Source: an uncultured Collinsella sp. (lineage in GTDB: Bacteria; Actinomycetota; Coriobacteriia; Coriobacteriales; Coriobacteriaceae). Taken from it: a DNA stretch of 14,107 nucleotides. Under the pieces are notes generated by a model. It was given only the letters and a program-made list of their open reading frames with translations, did not search any database and was not told the DNA's origin. A program made the position numbers and the translations under genes. How positions within the stretch are numbered: the first letter of the stretch is position 1; each line of letters opens with the position of its first letter. Positions 13,411-14,107 of this stretch are shown piece by piece. The stretch spans positions 1-14,107 of the forward strand of contig URZR01000031.1 of NCBI GenBank assembly GCA_900552425.1, written 5' to 3'.

Positions 13411-14107
13411 TTATTCCGCAGAAGCGCCGTCTTTCTCAACGGGTTTCCACTGAACCACGTTGGCGTAGTAGGAATCGCGCGCCTCGGAATCCTCTTGCGT
13501 GCGGTCCCTCAACGGCGCCAAGATATCCGACTGATGGGCAGAGGGCTTCTCCCCTTCCGGTACGGCCAAGGAGATATCCCATGAGGCGCAGTACACGTCG
13601 ACGCGCGTACGCGCCCATCCCGCAAGTTGGATAAGACGCTGCGCGTCCTCGTAGTAGACGGAGTCCTCGTCCAAATCAAGCTGACCGATCTCGTCCACAA
13701 CCTGATCAAGCGCGTCGCGGGCGGCATACGCGCTGGAGGACCTATCCTGGCGAACGGACTTGTCATTAGCGATAAAGCCGTACTCGTAATCATCGATTAT
13801 GGTGCCCAGGGAGTCATACGCAGAGACGATCTTGTTGTAAGACGAGCTCAGGATCTGAAAGACGCGCTCATCCGTCATCTCCACGGGCTGCGTCGACGCC
13901 TGGCTTTCAGAAGACGCGGGCGAGGAGCCTTGCGGAAGCTGACGGCTAGGGTACATATCGCGGGCAGCCTCCTCAAACGCTTGATAGAACCCGGGCATCA
14001 CGCCCAAGGGATCCTCCATGACAAAATAGGCTCCGCCGCCCACCAGGGCGATTGCGAGAGCAGAGCAGACGAGCGGCTTGACGTAGCGCTTCTTGGGCTT
14101 ATGGTAG
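13411..14107 (-). CDS. Unrecognised single-pass membrane protein, 5' end beyond the window
   Basis: The reading frame is open from the window edge (14106) to TAA at 13411, giving 231 visible residues; the true start lies to the right. The visible N-terminal part is basic (HKPKKRYVK) and leads into a hydrophobic helix of about 20 residues (PLVCSALAIALVGGGAYFVM), which suggests a cytoplasmic start and an extracellular remainder. After the helix comes a Ser/Gln/Pro-rich linker (LPQGSSPASSESQASTQPVE). Then follows about 150 residues that look mostly helical and acidic, with SSSYNKIVSAYDSLGTII, ARDALDQVVDEIGQLDLDED and RLIQLAGWARTRVDVYCASWD. I recognise no family. It is followed after 87 bases by the isomerase gene, which has its own likely promoter, so a shared function is not implied. 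Confidence 0.7.
   Translation of the reverse strand, partial: YHKPKKRYVKPLVCSALAIALVGGGAYFVMEDPLGVMPGFYQAFEEAARDMYPSRQLPQGSSPASSESQASTQPVEMTDERVFQILSSSYNKIVSAYDSLGTIIDDYEYGFIANDKSVRQDRSSSAYAARDALDQVVDEIGQLDLDEDSVYYEDAQRLIQLAGWARTRVDVYCASWDISLAVPEGEKPSAHQSDILAPLRDRTQEDSEARDSYYANVVQWKPVEKDGASAE

Noticed and set aside
13405..13420. Small stem around the stop codon of the right-edge gene as a terminator
   Set aside because: On the minus strand it has only a few pairs with a mismatch and no T-run follows directly, so it does not qualify as an intrinsic terminator.

Overview
The window reads as a chromosomal housekeeping segment from a high-GC Gram-positive bacterium, most likely a Coriobacteriia member such as Collinsella (Actinomycetota). 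Reasons: codons rich in G+C, strong GGAGG/AGGGG ribosome-binding sites, frequent TTG starts, a complete MreBCD-PBP2-RodA elongation system, and an L27 that begins MAHKKG without the N-terminal extension seen in Firmicutes. The genus is an inference; no rRNA or other phylogenetic marker was compared. All thirteen genes lie on the minus strand, so the region is transcribed from high to low coordinates. I see no tRNA, rRNA, CRISPR array, insertion sequence or phage gene.

In transcription order, the right end holds the 3' part of an unrecognised single-pass membrane protein (13411-14107, cut by the window edge). A likely promoter follows, then a cyclophilin-type peptidyl-prolyl isomerase and a TPR protein with one membrane helix. 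A strong hairpin at 11416-11448 separates these from the cell-elongation cluster: mreB, mreC, mreD, mrdA (PBP2) and rodA. The same tightly packed run (gaps of 9-21 bases, or a 4-base overlap) continues into a DUF697 protein with a degenerate GTPase-like N-terminus, a B12-binding-type radical SAM protein, and a DUF2344 'radical SAM-linked' protein. From mreB to DUF2344 this looks like one eight-gene operon of about 9.6 kb.

A second unit starts at a promoter overlapping the DUF2344 stop codon: rplU (L21), rpmA (L27) and obg (the ribosome-assembly GTPase, cut by the left edge). A well-formed Rho-independent terminator lies between rpmA and obg and ends two bases before the obg Shine-Dalgarno sequence. 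Obg expression must therefore depend on read-through or regulated termination.

Functionally, the window couples side-wall peptidoglycan synthesis (MreB scaffold, MreC/MreD links, the RodA glycosyltransferase and the PBP2 transpeptidase) with 50S ribosome assembly (L21, L27, Obg). Two poorly understood modules, DUF697 and the radical SAM pair, sit between them. The gene order resembles the cluster I recall from Clostridia, but with no minCD, RNase E/G or prp gene at the expected places. I do not see a defence or mobile system. The least explained parts are the DUF697 protein, the radical SAM pair and the two RNA hairpins.
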